A stretch of DNA of 64,000 nt, from NCBI GenBank assembly GCA_964631865.1, contig CAZWAK010000006.1, positions 1 through 64,000 on the forward strand, in the 5' to 3' direction. Position numbers and translations under genes: made by a program. Shown piece after piece: positions 35,800 to 44,158 of this stretch (position 1 is its first letter; every line of letters starts with the position of its first letter). The stretch comes from JAFDVL01 sp964631865 (lineage in GTDB: Bacteria; Acidobacteriota; Blastocatellia; RBC074). A model generated the notes under the pieces. It was not told the DNA's origin, made no database searches, and saw only the letters and a list, made by a program, of their open reading frames with translations.

Positions 35800-37935
35800 A
35801 TGACAATGAAAGCAAATTCGACCGAACTCAAAGAAACCGCCTTCCAATCGCTGCCGCAATATTTTGAAGATGAAATGGCGCAGTACGAAACGATGATTCA
35901 AAAATTTCGCGCGGGGCTGATCGGCGAAACCAAGATGCAGAAGTTTCGCCTGCAATTCGGCACCTACGCCCAACGCCAGGACGGCGTGCAAATGCAGCGC
36001 ATCAAGATTCCCGGCGGTTATTTGACAGCGGATCAATTGACGCGGCTCGCCGATGCCGCCGAACAATACGCGAGCAGTTTTATTCACTTCACCACCCGCG
36101 AAGACGCGCAGTTGTATTACCTGCAACTCGAAGACACGCCGAATCTACTGCGCTCGTTGCAAGAGGTCGGCATCACAACGCGCGAAGCCTGCGGCAATAC
36201 GGTGCGCAACATCACGGCCTGTTATCGCGCGGGCGTTTCGCACACCGAAGTCTTCAACGTTTACCCATACACCGACGCGCTGTTTCGCTTCCTGCTGCGC
36301 AACAAACACAACCAGAATATGGGGCGCAAAATGAAATTCGCGTTTGAAGGCTGCACCGAAGATCACTCCGCGCTCGCCTTTCACGATCTCGGTTTTCAAG
36401 CCGTCGTGCGCGAAGAAAACGGCGAAGTCAAACGCGGCTTCAAGGTGTACGTCGGCGGCGGTTTGGGCAGCGCGCCAATGCTGGCCAAAATCTACAGCGA
36501 ATTCCTGCCCGTCGAAGAGATGTTCAATTTCACGCTCGCCGTCATTCGCATCTTTGATCGTTACGGCGAACGCAAACAGCGAATGAAAGCGCGGATGAAA
36601 TTCCTGGTGCAATCCATGGGCTGGGAAAAATTCAAAGCGGCGGTGGATGCCGAACGCGAAATCATCGGCGAGTTGCCGAGCGTGGATTCTTACTTGCAAG
36701 AAATCGTCGAGCCGGAAATCGCATCATCAAGCTTGAACATCCTCGACCCAATCACGAACGACCCGAATTATCAGCAATGGGCCCAAGACAACGTGATTGC
36801 GCACGCACGCGAAAACCTGCGCGGCGTTCACGTCAGAACGAAGCTCGGCGACATCACTTCAGATCGCGCCCGCGAACTCGCTGGAATCGCGCGGCAGTTT
36901 TCGGCAAGCGAGTTGCGCGTTTCGATTGAGCAGAACTTGTTCCTGCCCTGGGTGCGCGTGAGCGATTTGCCTGCGCTCTATCAAGCCTTGCAACAAGCGT
37001 CGCTGCACGATGCCGGAGCCGAAACGATTGCCGACGTGACGGCTTGCCCTGGCGCGGATACTTGCCGCTTGGGCATCGCTTCGGCGAAAGGTTTGGGCAG
37101 CGCGATTTCAGAATCGTTTTTTACTGGCTCGCTCGCGCCATATCGCGAAGCGAATCGTGATTTGCGCATCAAGATTTCGGGCTGTCCGAACGGCTGCGCG
37201 CAACACGCTGTCGCCAACATCGGCTTCCACGCCGCCGCGTTGTCCGCCAACGGGCGCAACGTGCCGACACATATTTTGTTCCTCGGCGGGGCTTCGAATC
37301 ATGGCGCTCCGCACGCGGGCAAGATCATCGGCAAGTTCCCGGCGCGCGCTTCGATTCAAGTCGTCGAAGCGTTGCTCAAACTCCACCACGACGAAAAGCA
37401 GGACGGCGAAGATTTCAATGCGTTCCTCGCGCGCCTGGGCGATCAGCGCGTGAAAGCCGTGTTGGAGCCGTTGCGCGCTGTGCCTACGTTCGATGAAGAC
37501 CCGACGTTTTATGACGACTACGGCCACGAGAACGAACAGTTCACCGTGCGTTCCGGCGTGCGCGGCGAATGCGCGGGAACAACGATTGCCGAACTTGTGC
37601 CGACCTTTGCGGACGCGCACGAACGCCTCTCACAAGCCGCTGCACAGTTGCATCACGCGAACTACGAAGCCACCATCCTCGAAGCGTATGAAGCCGCTGT
37701 CGCGGCGGCGCGCGTGCCGTTGTATCAACGCTTGGTGGACCCGATCACGTCGCTCGAAGCGTTGTGGTCGTTTGAAAATGTCTTTGTGTTGTCAGGCGCG
37801 ACAAACGGCGAGTGGAAAGAGTTGTCGGCCACGTTTGAGGCGTTGAAAGCCGCGCCTCCCGGCGAAGCCAATGCGCAAAAATCGTTGGAGACGGCGCGGG
37901 CGTTTGTGGGTTATTGCGAAGGCTTCGCAATATAA
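35800..37935 (+). CDS. Sulfite/nitrite reductase hemoprotein
   Basis: 711 residues from ATG 35800. A siroheme and [4Fe-4S] assimilatory reductase. The two ferredoxin-like half-domains are visible (RIKIPGGYLTADQLTRLADAAEQYASSFIHFTTREDAQ; VRTKLGDITSDRARELAGIARQFS). The cluster Cys are C416-x5-C422 and C462-x3-C466 (ACPGADTC and SGCPNGC). Residues ~600-711 form a helical C-terminal extension, making it longer than a typical ~570-residue SiR. It reduces sulfite to sulfide or nitrite to ammonia. The polycysteine leader favours sulfite. No reductase flavoprotein subunit or cysH/cysD is adjacent. Confidence 0.93.
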   Translation: MTMKANSTELKETAFQSLPQYFEDEMAQYETMIQKFRAGLIGETKMQKFRLQFGTYAQRQDGVQMQRIKIPGGYLTADQLTRLADAAEQYASSFIHFTTREDAQLYYLQLEDTPNLLRSLQEVGITTREACGNTVRNITACYRAGVSHTEVFNVYPYTDALFRFLLRNKHNQNMGRKMKFAFEGCTEDHSALAFHDLGFQAVVREENGEVKRGFKVYVGGGLGSAPMLAKIYSEFLPVEEMFNFTLAVIRIFDRYGERKQRMKARMKFLVQSMGWEKFKAAVDAEREIIGELPSVDSYLQEIVEPEIASSSLNILDPITNDPNYQQWAQDNVIAHARENLRGVHVRTKLGDITSDRARELAGIARQFSASELRVSIEQNLFLPWVRVSDLPALYQALQQASLHDAGAETIADVTACPGADTCRLGIASAKGLGSAISESFFTGSLAPYREANRDLRIKISGCPNGCAQHAVANIGFHAAALSANGRNVPTHILFLGGASNHGAPHAGKIIGKFPARASIQVVEALLKLHHDEKQDGEDFNAFLARLGDQRVKAVLEPLRAVPTFDEDPTFYDDYGHENEQFTVRSGVRGECAGTTIAELVPTFADAHERLSQAAAQLHHANYEATILEAYEAAVAAARVPLYQRLVDPITSLEALWSFENVFVLSGATNGEWKELSATFEALKAAPPGEANAQKSLETARAFVGYCEGFAI

Positions 37936-37940
37936 AAAAC

Positions 37941-38038
37941 GAGATTACGAAACACACGAAAATAACGGAACACACGAAAACGTTCTGATGGTGAAAGCTT
38001 TTCGCTACTTTTGTCATTTTCGTGTGTTTCGTAATCTC
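37941..38038. repeat. 23-base perfect inverted repeat of CGAAACACACGAAAAT type
   Basis: Arms 37941-37963 and 38016-38038 are exact inverted copies. They lie directly after the reductase stop codon and end 55 bases before the next gene. Similar in style to the element at 30589-30671. Confidence 0.85.
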
Positions 38039-38093
38039 TCTTTTGCCACCTCAGATTGATTCGCACTCCGTTTTTTTGTAGGCTGTCAACGCC

Positions 38094-39032
38094 ATGCAAT
38101 TTCTCTTCGTCTTACTTTCCCTTCCGCTTCTGTATTGGTCACAAGGCATCGAAACCGCGCCGCAACTCAAACAAGCGGGACTCGAACAATTCGCCGTGCC
38201 GCCCGAAAAGGTCGAAGCCTGGCGCGAGGCGGGCTTCAAAGTTACGGCGATGCCGCGCAACGAATTGGAAGGGCGCGAACGCTTGTTGATGCCGGGCGTG
38301 CAACGCAAATACAACGTTGCTTCGCCGACGCGCGCGCCCTGGGTGGACGCGAACGGCTGGCGGTTTTTGCGCGCGCCTGCCGGACAATATTTGTATGACC
38401 TCTCCGCAGGCAAAGCCGCGCTGGCCGCTGCTGAAGCGTTCGTCTACAACGCCGATGCGGTCGTGAAAATCGAGCCGTCGGATTTGGAAGCGTTCGGGCA
38501 AATGCTGGCGTTTTTGCGCACGTTGCCGACCGAAGAAATGCCGGGCGTGGCAGACTTCACGTTCATTGACACGGGTTCGACCGCAAGCGGCGAAGTGATG
38601 AATTTGTTCCTGCGGCGCAATCTGCTGTTTCAGTTGGAAAAGTATCCGTCGTCGCTGCATCGCCTCAACATCAAGCTCGGCACGCGCGACTATCCCGAAG
38701 CGGTCGCCGCCGATCCGAGCGCGTTTGCGCAAAAGATTCGTCAACAACTCGGCGATGACAACCGCTCGCTGAGAATTTATGGCAGCGAAGTTGTCATTGC
38801 GCACCTGCTGAGCGATTCGACGAAGCTGCGCTTGCATTTGCTGAATTATGGCGGGCGCGAAATCGAAGGCTTGCGCGTGCGATTGCGCGGCAAGTTTCAG
38901 GAAGGTGCGGCAATGGTTGCAGGCAGCGGGCGCGTGGCATTGCAGGATTTTTTGCGCGCCGACAAAGCGACGGAATTCACGTTGCCGAAGATAGGTAGTT
39001 ATGCGCTGATTGAATTGCCGGTTGCGAAGTGA
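38094..39032 (+). CDS. Exported protein of unknown function
   Basis: 312 residues with a short N-terminal signal (FLFVLLSLPLLYWSQG). The following ~280 residues read like an N-terminal segment of an extracellular polysaccharide or sugar-binding protein (LKQAGLEQFAVPPEKVEAWREAGFKV), but I see no catalytic motif. The end (LRLHLLNYGGREIEGLRVRLRGKF) suggests a C-terminal beta-sandwich of the glycoside-hydrolase-accessory type. The stop codon abuts that of the convergent Uma2 gene with no gap. Function unknown. Confidence 0.72.
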   Translation: MQFLFVLLSLPLLYWSQGIETAPQLKQAGLEQFAVPPEKVEAWREAGFKVTAMPRNELEGRERLLMPGVQRKYNVASPTRAPWVDANGWRFLRAPAGQYLYDLSAGKAALAAAEAFVYNADAVVKIEPSDLEAFGQMLAFLRTLPTEEMPGVADFTFIDTGSTASGEVMNLFLRRNLLFQLEKYPSSLHRLNIKLGTRDYPEAVAADPSAFAQKIRQQLGDDNRSLRIYGSEVVIAHLLSDSTKLRLHLLNYGGREIEGLRVRLRGKFQEGAAMVAGSGRVALQDFLRADKATEFTLPKIGSYALIELPVAK

Positions 39033-39821
39033 TCAAACTTGATCGGGGTCTTGTCCTAATTGTCGCAACATCGCCGCCAGCCTTTCTGCCCGTAGCACAG
39101 CAGCATCTTTCTCAGCTTGTGCTTGTGCAGCATTGGCTTGCGCTTGTGCGGTATCGGCTTGCGCTTGTGCCGCATCGGCTTGCGCTTGTGCCGCCAGTTC
39201 TTTTCCCGTCAGGATCAAATTTCCGCTTTCATCTACCCAACGCAGCCACAGCGCACGCATCCCGGAATAAATGCCTTCCCACATTGTCAAGCCGATGTGT
39301 AGCTCTGGCAATTGCAGCGCATCGTGCGGTTGATACGAGTAGCCATTGAGCCGATAGAGGCGCAGCGTTTCTTCGCTCAAGTGATGTTCAGGGTCGAAAA
39401 TCACATAGTACAAAACCCGCATCCGTGCATACGTGTCCAGCTTCTTGGTGTCTTCGCCGCCAATTTTATTCGAGACCACTTCGATCACGACATCTGGCGG
39501 CTTGCCAAATTCCCAGATGAAATACGAACGATGCTCTTTGGCCCAAACGTTTTCGTCCGCCTGCACGTCCAAACTCAATAACGCATCGGGAACAAGCGGG
39601 GGCGCTTTGAGCATGTAGAAAACGCCGATGTTGGATTCGGCAAAAAACGTCCGTCCTTCGCCGGGGCCAGGCCACGAAGAATACAGCGGCTCGACTAACA
39701 ACCGTTGCTGCACAGCGGAAAAGATGTTGTCCACAGGTTCATCGTCCTCCGTCACGATCTGCGAAAGGTCTAACTCATACGGTGGTTCTACGACGGTGAG
39801 GGCGTTGGAATGTCTTGCCAT
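39033..39821 (-). CDS. Uma2 family endonuclease-like protein
   Basis: 262 residues from ATG 39821 (GGAGGAACTT before it). A Uma2/DUF820 protein, distant PD-(D/E)XK nuclease fold: PDALLSLDV, PDVVIEVVSNKIGGEDTKKLDTYARMRVLYYVIFDP. The conserved pattern D(ALLSLDV)...E(VVS)...K suggests an intact active site. Common in cyanobacteria and Acidobacteria in many copies; biological role unclear. The C-terminal ~45 residues are heptapeptide repeats (AQAQADA) encoded by a 21-bp minisatellite, probably a coiled coil. Confidence 0.9.
   Translation of the reverse strand: MARHSNALTVVEPPYELDLSQIVTEDDEPVDNIFSAVQQRLLVEPLYSSWPGPGEGRTFFAESNIGVFYMLKAPPLVPDALLSLDVQADENVWAKEHRSYFIWEFGKPPDVVIEVVSNKIGGEDTKKLDTYARMRVLYYVIFDPEHHLSEETLRLYRLNGYSYQPHDALQLPELHIGLTMWEGIYSGMRALWLRWVDESGNLILTGKELAAQAQADAAQAQADTAQAQANAAQAQAEKDAAVLRAERLAAMLRQLGQDPDQV
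39115..39195 (-). repeat. Coding 21-bp minisatellite (AQAQADA)
   Basis: Three full 21-base units and a partial fourth (39115-39135, 39136-39156, 39157-39177, 39178-39195), translated as Ala/Gln-rich heptapeptides near the C-terminus of the Uma2 protein. Units are nearly identical, consistent with recent slippage. Confidence 0.85.
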
Positions 39822-39870
39822 AAGTTCCTCCACTTGCGACCGACAGTGTACTGAGCGAATGTTGCGCACG

Positions 39871-40287
39871 TCAACGCGGCGGAATCGAATACGTCACCGT
39901 CGCGTGCGCAACCGGATCATCTTGCCCTTCGGAATACATCGTCACATCACCAACGGCCAGGCGTTGTCCGAGCTTGAGCAATTTCGTTTCCGCGATCACA
40001 TCTTTCGGCTCCGGTTTGCGCAAAAAATTGATGTTCAGATTCGTTGTCACCGCCAGCGCAATCGGCCCGACGTGTGCGAGCGTGAGCAGATACACGGCAG
40101 TGTCGGCGAGCGTCATCAACGCCGGGCCAGAGATTGTGCCACCCGGTCGCAAATGCAAATCCCGGTACAGCAAGCGCAATTGCATGGATTTGTCTTCGAG
40201 CCGCTCGACGCGGAAATGAAAATCGTCCATTTGCGGGAAATGCGATTTGAGGAATTCTTCTAATTCGTACGGCTTCATTTTCAGCAT
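39871..40287 (-). CDS. PaaI-type hotdog thioesterase
   Basis: 138 residues, hotdog fold acyl-CoA thioesterase. Key stretch: LRPGGTISGPALMTLADTAVYLLTLAHVG, followed by VTTNLNINFLRKPEPKDVIAE and AHATVTYSIPPR. It hydrolyses acyl- or aryl-CoA thioesters; the exact substrate is not predictable. AGAGGTCATT precedes the ATG. It is 8 bases downstream of the ApbE gene on the same strand, a probable two-gene operon. Confidence 0.92.
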   Translation of the reverse strand: MLKMKPYELEEFLKSHFPQMDDFHFRVERLEDKSMQLRLLYRDLHLRPGGTISGPALMTLADTAVYLLTLAHVGPIALAVTTNLNINFLRKPEPKDVIAETKLLKLGQRLAVGDVTMYSEGQDDPVAHATVTYSIPPR

Positions 40288-40295
40288 AATGACCT

Positions 40296-41291
40296 CTATT
40301 TCAGATGAATGAATTTCGCTTGGTTCGGTAAGAAAAAAATCACTTCGGTGTTCGCGTACCGTTTGAGCGCGGCTTTCGTGGCTTGCACGCCCTGCACATA
40401 AAACGCATTGTCGAGCGCATCGCCCATCGTGCCGGTCTGGGTAATCACAGCGACGCTCAAGACGTTCATCACCGGTCGCCCCGTGCGCGGGTTCATAATG
40501 TGCGAATAGCGTTGGCCGTTCAACTCAAAAAACTTTTCGGCGCTGCCGGAAACGGACAGAGCTTGATCTTTCAACCGCACCGTCAGCGCGATTTTGCGCG
40601 CATCGCGCGGGTCTTGCAATTGCACGTCCCAGGTATCGCTCTCAGGCGGTGAACCAAGCGCATAGATCGTGCTGCCGCCTGCGCTAATCAAGGCGCGCGC
40701 GATGTTGTGTTGTTTGAGAATCGCAACGGCGCGATCCACCGCGTAGCCTTTGGCGATGCCGCCCAAATCCAGTTCAATGCCTGCGCAATCGAAATGAATC
40801 GCTTGCTCTTCAGCATTCAAGCGCACATGTTGCCAGCCGATTTTTTTGCGCACGGCTTGTAATTCCACCTCGCTTGGCATTCGTCCTGCGCCGCGAAAGA
40901 AGCCCCAGGCTTTCATCAACGGGCCAACCGTGATGTCGAATGCGCCATTGGATGCACGACTGTAACGCAGACATTCGGCGATGAAGTGGAATAGCTCAGG
41001 CTCAGTTTTGACAGGATGCGCGGCGGCGATGCGATTGAGTTGTGACAACGGGCTATCGGGTTTGTAATGGCTCATCAGACGATCAATGCGATCCACTTCG
41101 TCAAAGGCGGCGGTCATGGCTTGCTTGAGTCGTGCGTCATCGTCGCCATACGCCACAATCGAATAGGTGCAAGCCATCGAGATGCGGCTGTCTTCGTAGC
41201 GGATCAAGGGCTGCGCCAGTGCGCAGGCAATCCACGTCAGGCTCAGCAAAATGCCCCCAACCAGATTGCGACAATTTCCAATTTGCGCCAT
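40296..41291 (-). CDS. apbE: FAD:protein FMN transferase ApbE
   Basis: 331 residues from MAQIGNCRN (AAGGTGG upstream; an ATG seven codons earlier is possible). N-terminal export signal (LVGGILLSLTWIACALAQ). ApbE transfers FMN from FAD to a Thr of exported flavoproteins. Family signatures: FDITVGPLMKAWGFF, DLGGIAKGYAVDRAVAIL, ALISAGGSTIYALG, YSHIMNPRTGRPV and a metal-binding TGTMGDALDNAFYV. Length normal. No obvious flavinylation target (Rnf, Nqr) lies in the window. Confidence 0.95.
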   Translation of the reverse strand: MAQIGNCRNLVGGILLSLTWIACALAQPLIRYEDSRISMACTYSIVAYGDDDARLKQAMTAAFDEVDRIDRLMSHYKPDSPLSQLNRIAAAHPVKTEPELFHFIAECLRYSRASNGAFDITVGPLMKAWGFFRGAGRMPSEVELQAVRKKIGWQHVRLNAEEQAIHFDCAGIELDLGGIAKGYAVDRAVAILKQHNIARALISAGGSTIYALGSPPESDTWDVQLQDPRDARKIALTVRLKDQALSVSGSAEKFFELNGQRYSHIMNPRTGRPVMNVLSVAVITQTGTMGDALDNAFYVQGVQATKAALKRYANTEVIFFLPNQAKFIHLK

Positions 41292-41340
41292 GATGCTTGT
41301 CCACCTTGTCATTCAAATTACCAATTTGGGAAGCACGATT

Positions 41341-42054
41341 ATGAAATACTTGCGCGTCGTTTTGCTCACTCTGTTACTTGCATCGCTTACAGCTTACGGC
41401 ACGGCTTACAGCCAAAACAAAGGCGTCATCGTCAGTCAACGCGCCAAAGCGGATTTTGCGCTGAACGCCGATCCGAACTCTACCCATTGGAAAGCGGTCA
41501 CGGGCGTCGTCACCGCCATCAGTCGGCGCGGCGAACCCGTGCCGAACCATCGCACGGAAATCCGTTCGGTCTGGACGCCGAAAAATTTGTACTTGCTCTT
41601 CATTTGCCAATACGAAGAATTAAACCTCAAAGCGAACCCATCCACAACGACGGAAACCAACAAGCTCTGGGAATGGGACGTGGCCGAAGCCTTCATCGGC
41701 ACGGACTTCAACGACATCAAGCATTACACGGAATATCAAGTCTCGCCGCAAGGCGAATGGGTTGATCTCGACATTGATCGCAAACCGAATCCCGCCAAGC
41801 ACGATGTAGATTGGAACTCCGGCTACGAAGTCAAAGCGCGCGTGGATGCCGCGAACAAAGTCTGGTACGGCGCGATGCGCATTCCGATGAACAAGCTCGA
41901 CAAACGCAAACCGAAAGTTGGGCTGGAAATGCGCGCGAACTTCTATCGCATTCAAGGCCCGCCGCCGAATCGCAAATTCATCAACTGGCAGCCCGTGAAC
42001 AACGACAGCTACCACACGCCGGAAGCGTTCGGGATTTTGCGGCTGGGGAAATGA
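41341..42054 (+). CDS. Secreted CBM9-like carbohydrate-binding protein
   Basis: 237 residues from ATG 41341. Signal peptide (LRVVLLTLLLASLTAYGTAYS). The mature part resembles the CBM9/DOMON-like family: ADFALNADPNSTHWKAV, TEIRSVWTPKNLYLLFICQYEELN, LWEWDVAEAFIGTDFND, YTEYQVSPQGEWVDLDID and LEMRANFYRIQGPPPNRKFINWQPV. It likely binds a sugar or cell-surface ligand in the periplasm or outside the cell. Its stop overlaps the ATG of the TMEM220-like gene. Confidence 0.85.
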   Translation: MKYLRVVLLTLLLASLTAYGTAYSQNKGVIVSQRAKADFALNADPNSTHWKAVTGVVTAISRRGEPVPNHRTEIRSVWTPKNLYLLFICQYEELNLKANPSTTTETNKLWEWDVAEAFIGTDFNDIKHYTEYQVSPQGEWVDLDIDRKPNPAKHDVDWNSGYEVKARVDAANKVWYGAMRIPMNKLDKRKPKVGLEMRANFYRIQGPPPNRKFINWQPVNNDSYHTPEAFGILRLGK

Positions 42055-42422
42055 CGATGAAAGTTGCGAACCTCGTGATGCTCGCGGCCTTTGTCTTCGG
42101 CGTGATTGTGCAATACAACGATCCTGACCCGGCGCGTTGGATGGCGATGTATGGCGCGGCGGCGCTGGCTTGTGGCTTGTATGCGGCGGGACGGAAGCTG
42201 TGGATTGTGCCTGCGATGGTGTTGGTAATGGCAGCGATTTGGGCGGCAACGCTCGCGCCTGCGGCCTTGGGCAAAGTCGGTTTTGGCGAATTGTTCGAGG
42301 CATTCGAGATGAAAGATGAGCGCGTTGAAATCGGACGCGAATTCGGCGGGCTGATGATCATTGCCGCGTGGATGTTGGTGCTGACGATTGTCTCGTGGCG
42401 CAAACCTTCTCACGCATCGTAG
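42051..42422 (+). CDS. TMEM220-family small membrane protein
   Basis: 123 residues, four hydrophobic helices. VIVQYNDPDPARWMAMYGAAALACGLYAAGR is the signature of the TMEM220 family, whose function is unknown. ATGA overlap with the preceding CBM9-like gene indicates translational coupling. Its stop codon lies inside the 3' end of the convergent protease gene (13-base overlap). Confidence 0.88.
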   Translation: MTMKVANLVMLAAFVFGVIVQYNDPDPARWMAMYGAAALACGLYAAGRKLWIVPAMVLVMAAIWAATLAPAALGKVGFGELFEAFEMKDERVEIGREFGGLMIIAAWMLVLTIVSWRKPSHAS

Positions 42423-42817
42423 GCGCTGAGGTACAGCAAATTGTCGTAATCAATCACGGCCAGTTTCAGATTGCGTAGCCAGCCCTGTCGCCCCAACAAA
42501 TTGCGCGGCAGGCCGGAATATTTGGCAAAGTACACCAAACTCTGAAAAGCCAACTCACCCGTCTGAAGCGTGGCCTCGTGTCCGAACGCTTCTACCACAC
42601 CGCCGAGGCGGCTGAAGCGGCGCGGAATTCCTTGCTCAATTGGAATGCCGAGTTCCATTCCTTCATCGTTGGCGAAGGTACAAAACTCGGCTCCGGTATC
42701 TACCTTAGCAACCGTTTCAATTGACCGATCACCGTACGTAAGCGTGACGTAAAGCGTGATGCTGTCGGAATGCTCACGGTATTGAAATTCGTGGTTGAAT
42801 GAGAGTTCTTTCGCCAT
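42410..42817 (-). CDS. Retropepsin-like aspartic protease
   Basis: 135 residues. The single active-site motif VDTGAEFCTF (about residues 40-49), followed by GGVVEAFGHEATLQTGELAF and LPRNLLGRQGWLRNL, is that of the retropepsin-like family. These proteins act as homodimers. It directly follows the small gene 42820-43164, only two bases downstream, and the two are probably one operon. Its stop overlaps the convergent TMEM220 gene. Confidence 0.85.
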   Translation of the reverse strand: MAKELSFNHEFQYREHSDSITLYVTLTYGDRSIETVAKVDTGAEFCTFANDEGMELGIPIEQGIPRRFSRLGGVVEAFGHEATLQTGELAFQSLVYFAKYSGLPRNLLGRQGWLRNLKLAVIDYDNLLYLSAYDA

Positions 42818-42819
42818 CG

Positions 42820-43164
42820 TTAGAATCCTGCCAAAGGCAAATCGTCCGGCGACGGGACACGCATGACTAAAGGCAAATACGCGCCTGACACATCGGCGGC
42901 AGCCCGCACTTCAGCCTGGTTCATTCCGTGTGCAATCAGCTTGTCGCCATCCAGTGCGATCCACTGCCCGGCATAGTCAGGCGCGTATTCGCTAAGCCAT
43001 CGGTTCATCCCGGCGTGATCCGGTTTCGGCGGCACATGCTTATCCAATGGCGCTTTGGCTTGCGGCGTGCGATGTTGCACGATGAGTTGTTCCAGCTTCG
43101 CCTGTTCGGTCGGTGGCAATTGCTCAATCAGCTTCATGATCGTTTCGGCAGTCATCGTTGACAT
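42820..43164 (-). CDS. Small protein, probable partner of the aspartic protease
   Basis: 114 residues from MSTMTAETIMKL (AGGAG 9 bases before). N-terminal helix (LIEQLPPTEQAKLEQLI), then a DUF5678-like region: RWLSEYAPDYAGQWIALDGDKLIAHG. That module is found next to retropepsin-like proteases and in antitoxin-type proteins. No catalytic motif. Two bases upstream of the protease gene, indicating an operon and probably a functional pair. Confidence 0.8.
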   Translation of the reverse strand: MSTMTAETIMKLIEQLPPTEQAKLEQLIVQHRTPQAKAPLDKHVPPKPDHAGMNRWLSEYAPDYAGQWIALDGDKLIAHGMNQAEVRAAADVSGAYLPLVMRVPSPDDLPLAGF

Positions 43165-43409
43165 AACTATCACTCCTGTTCGATTGCGCATTATACCCCC
43201 GTACCGGAACAACTTATCGTGCCGTTCAGCCGCTTGGAAAATCCGCTTCAGCGCGAACTGAAGCTGCCGCGCGGCAAAGGTTCCCGTGCTCTTGCTGTCG
43301 TTACCGGTGGCGTCGCCGAATCCAGCGGCGGCATTCGCAAAATCTCTTGCCGACGAGAAATCCAGTTCCGCGTCGCGCGGCGTAAGTGCAGGTGGAGGTT
43401 GAAAACACT

Positions 43410-43580
43410 ATGCACAAACTGATTGATCGGAACCCGCAAATTACCTTTGGCTTACTTTTCGTTTTCACGATTGCCATCGCCATCGTAGGCATTGCCGCTG
43501 AGGTTATGTTTATTACGAATCACTTGGAACTTGTCGCGCGCCAGATTAGCTTGCTGACAGTGGGCGGCCTCTCGCATTGA
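43410..43580 (+). CDS. Small membrane protein (56 aa)
   Basis: From ATG 43410 (MHKLIDRNPQITFGLL). One strong transmembrane helix (FGLLFVFTIAIAIVGIAAEVMFI) then a short amphipathic tail. GTGGAGG lies 11 bases upstream, a rather long spacing. No homologue recognised. The surrounding 43165-43666 is otherwise without genes. Confidence 0.5.
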   Translation: MHKLIDRNPQITFGLLFVFTIAIAIVGIAAEVMFITNHLELVARQISLLTVGGLSH

Positions 43581-43666
43581 GAGAACTGGCCCACCACGAA
43601 CGCCGTAGGTTGCACGCCGGGGGGAGTCGCAGCTTGCGGCGTTTTGTTGCCTGCCGCTGATGAGGC

Positions 43667-44158
43667 TCATTTCACCCGCGCCATCATCAACGTATCCACA
43701 AACACACCCGCGCGAAACGCCGCCTTGCGCATCGTGCCTTCGATCTCGAAGCCGAATTTTTGGTAGAGCGCAATCGCCGTCGCATTGTCGGTGTACACCG
43801 TCAATTCTATGCGCAACAAGTTCAGCCAGTTGTCGGCCAAATCCAGCGCCGCTTGCAACAAGGCAGAACCGATGCCTTTGCCTTGCCAATCATCGCGCAC
43901 CATCATGCCAAACCCCGCAACGTGCGAAAGGCGCGGACGACGATTGACGTGCAAGCCGAGGGAGCCGACGACTTGCCCTTCGACTTCGGCGACCAGATGA
44001 AAGTTTCCATCTTCCGGCTTTTGCTGTAACTGCTCGCGCACGGATTCCAGACTGCGATACGGCAATTGCAGCGTGTTGCGCACGACGTTCGGCGACGTGT
44101 AGCAACGCCACAACGCTTCAGCGTCCGTCAATTCGGCTTGGCGAATGATGATGTTCAC
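43667..44158 (-). CDS. GNAT family N-acetyltransferase
   Basis: 163 residues from a GTG at 44158 that overlaps the stop of the metallohydrolase gene (GTGA). Classic GNAT: MMVRDDWQGKGIGSALLQAALDLADNW carries the acetyl-CoA pyrophosphate loop QGKGIG, and LTVYTDNATAIALYQKFGFEIEGTMR the C-terminal motif. Closest in style to L-amino acid N-acyltransferase (AaaT/YhhY) proteins. Substrate not provable. Coupled to the metallohydrolase. Confidence 0.9.
   Translation of the reverse strand: MNIIIRQAELTDAEALWRCYTSPNVVRNTLQLPYRSLESVREQLQQKPEDGNFHLVAEVEGQVVGSLGLHVNRRPRLSHVAGFGMMVRDDWQGKGIGSALLQAALDLADNWLNLLRIELTVYTDNATAIALYQKFGFEIEGTMRKAAFRAGVFVDTLMMARVK

Noticed and set aside
35450..35800. SAM or cobalamin riboswitch before sulfite reductase or the metal permease
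   Set aside because: No match to SAM-I, SAM-II or the cobalamin B12-box core could be found on either strand; the polycysteine leader and terminator explain the region better.
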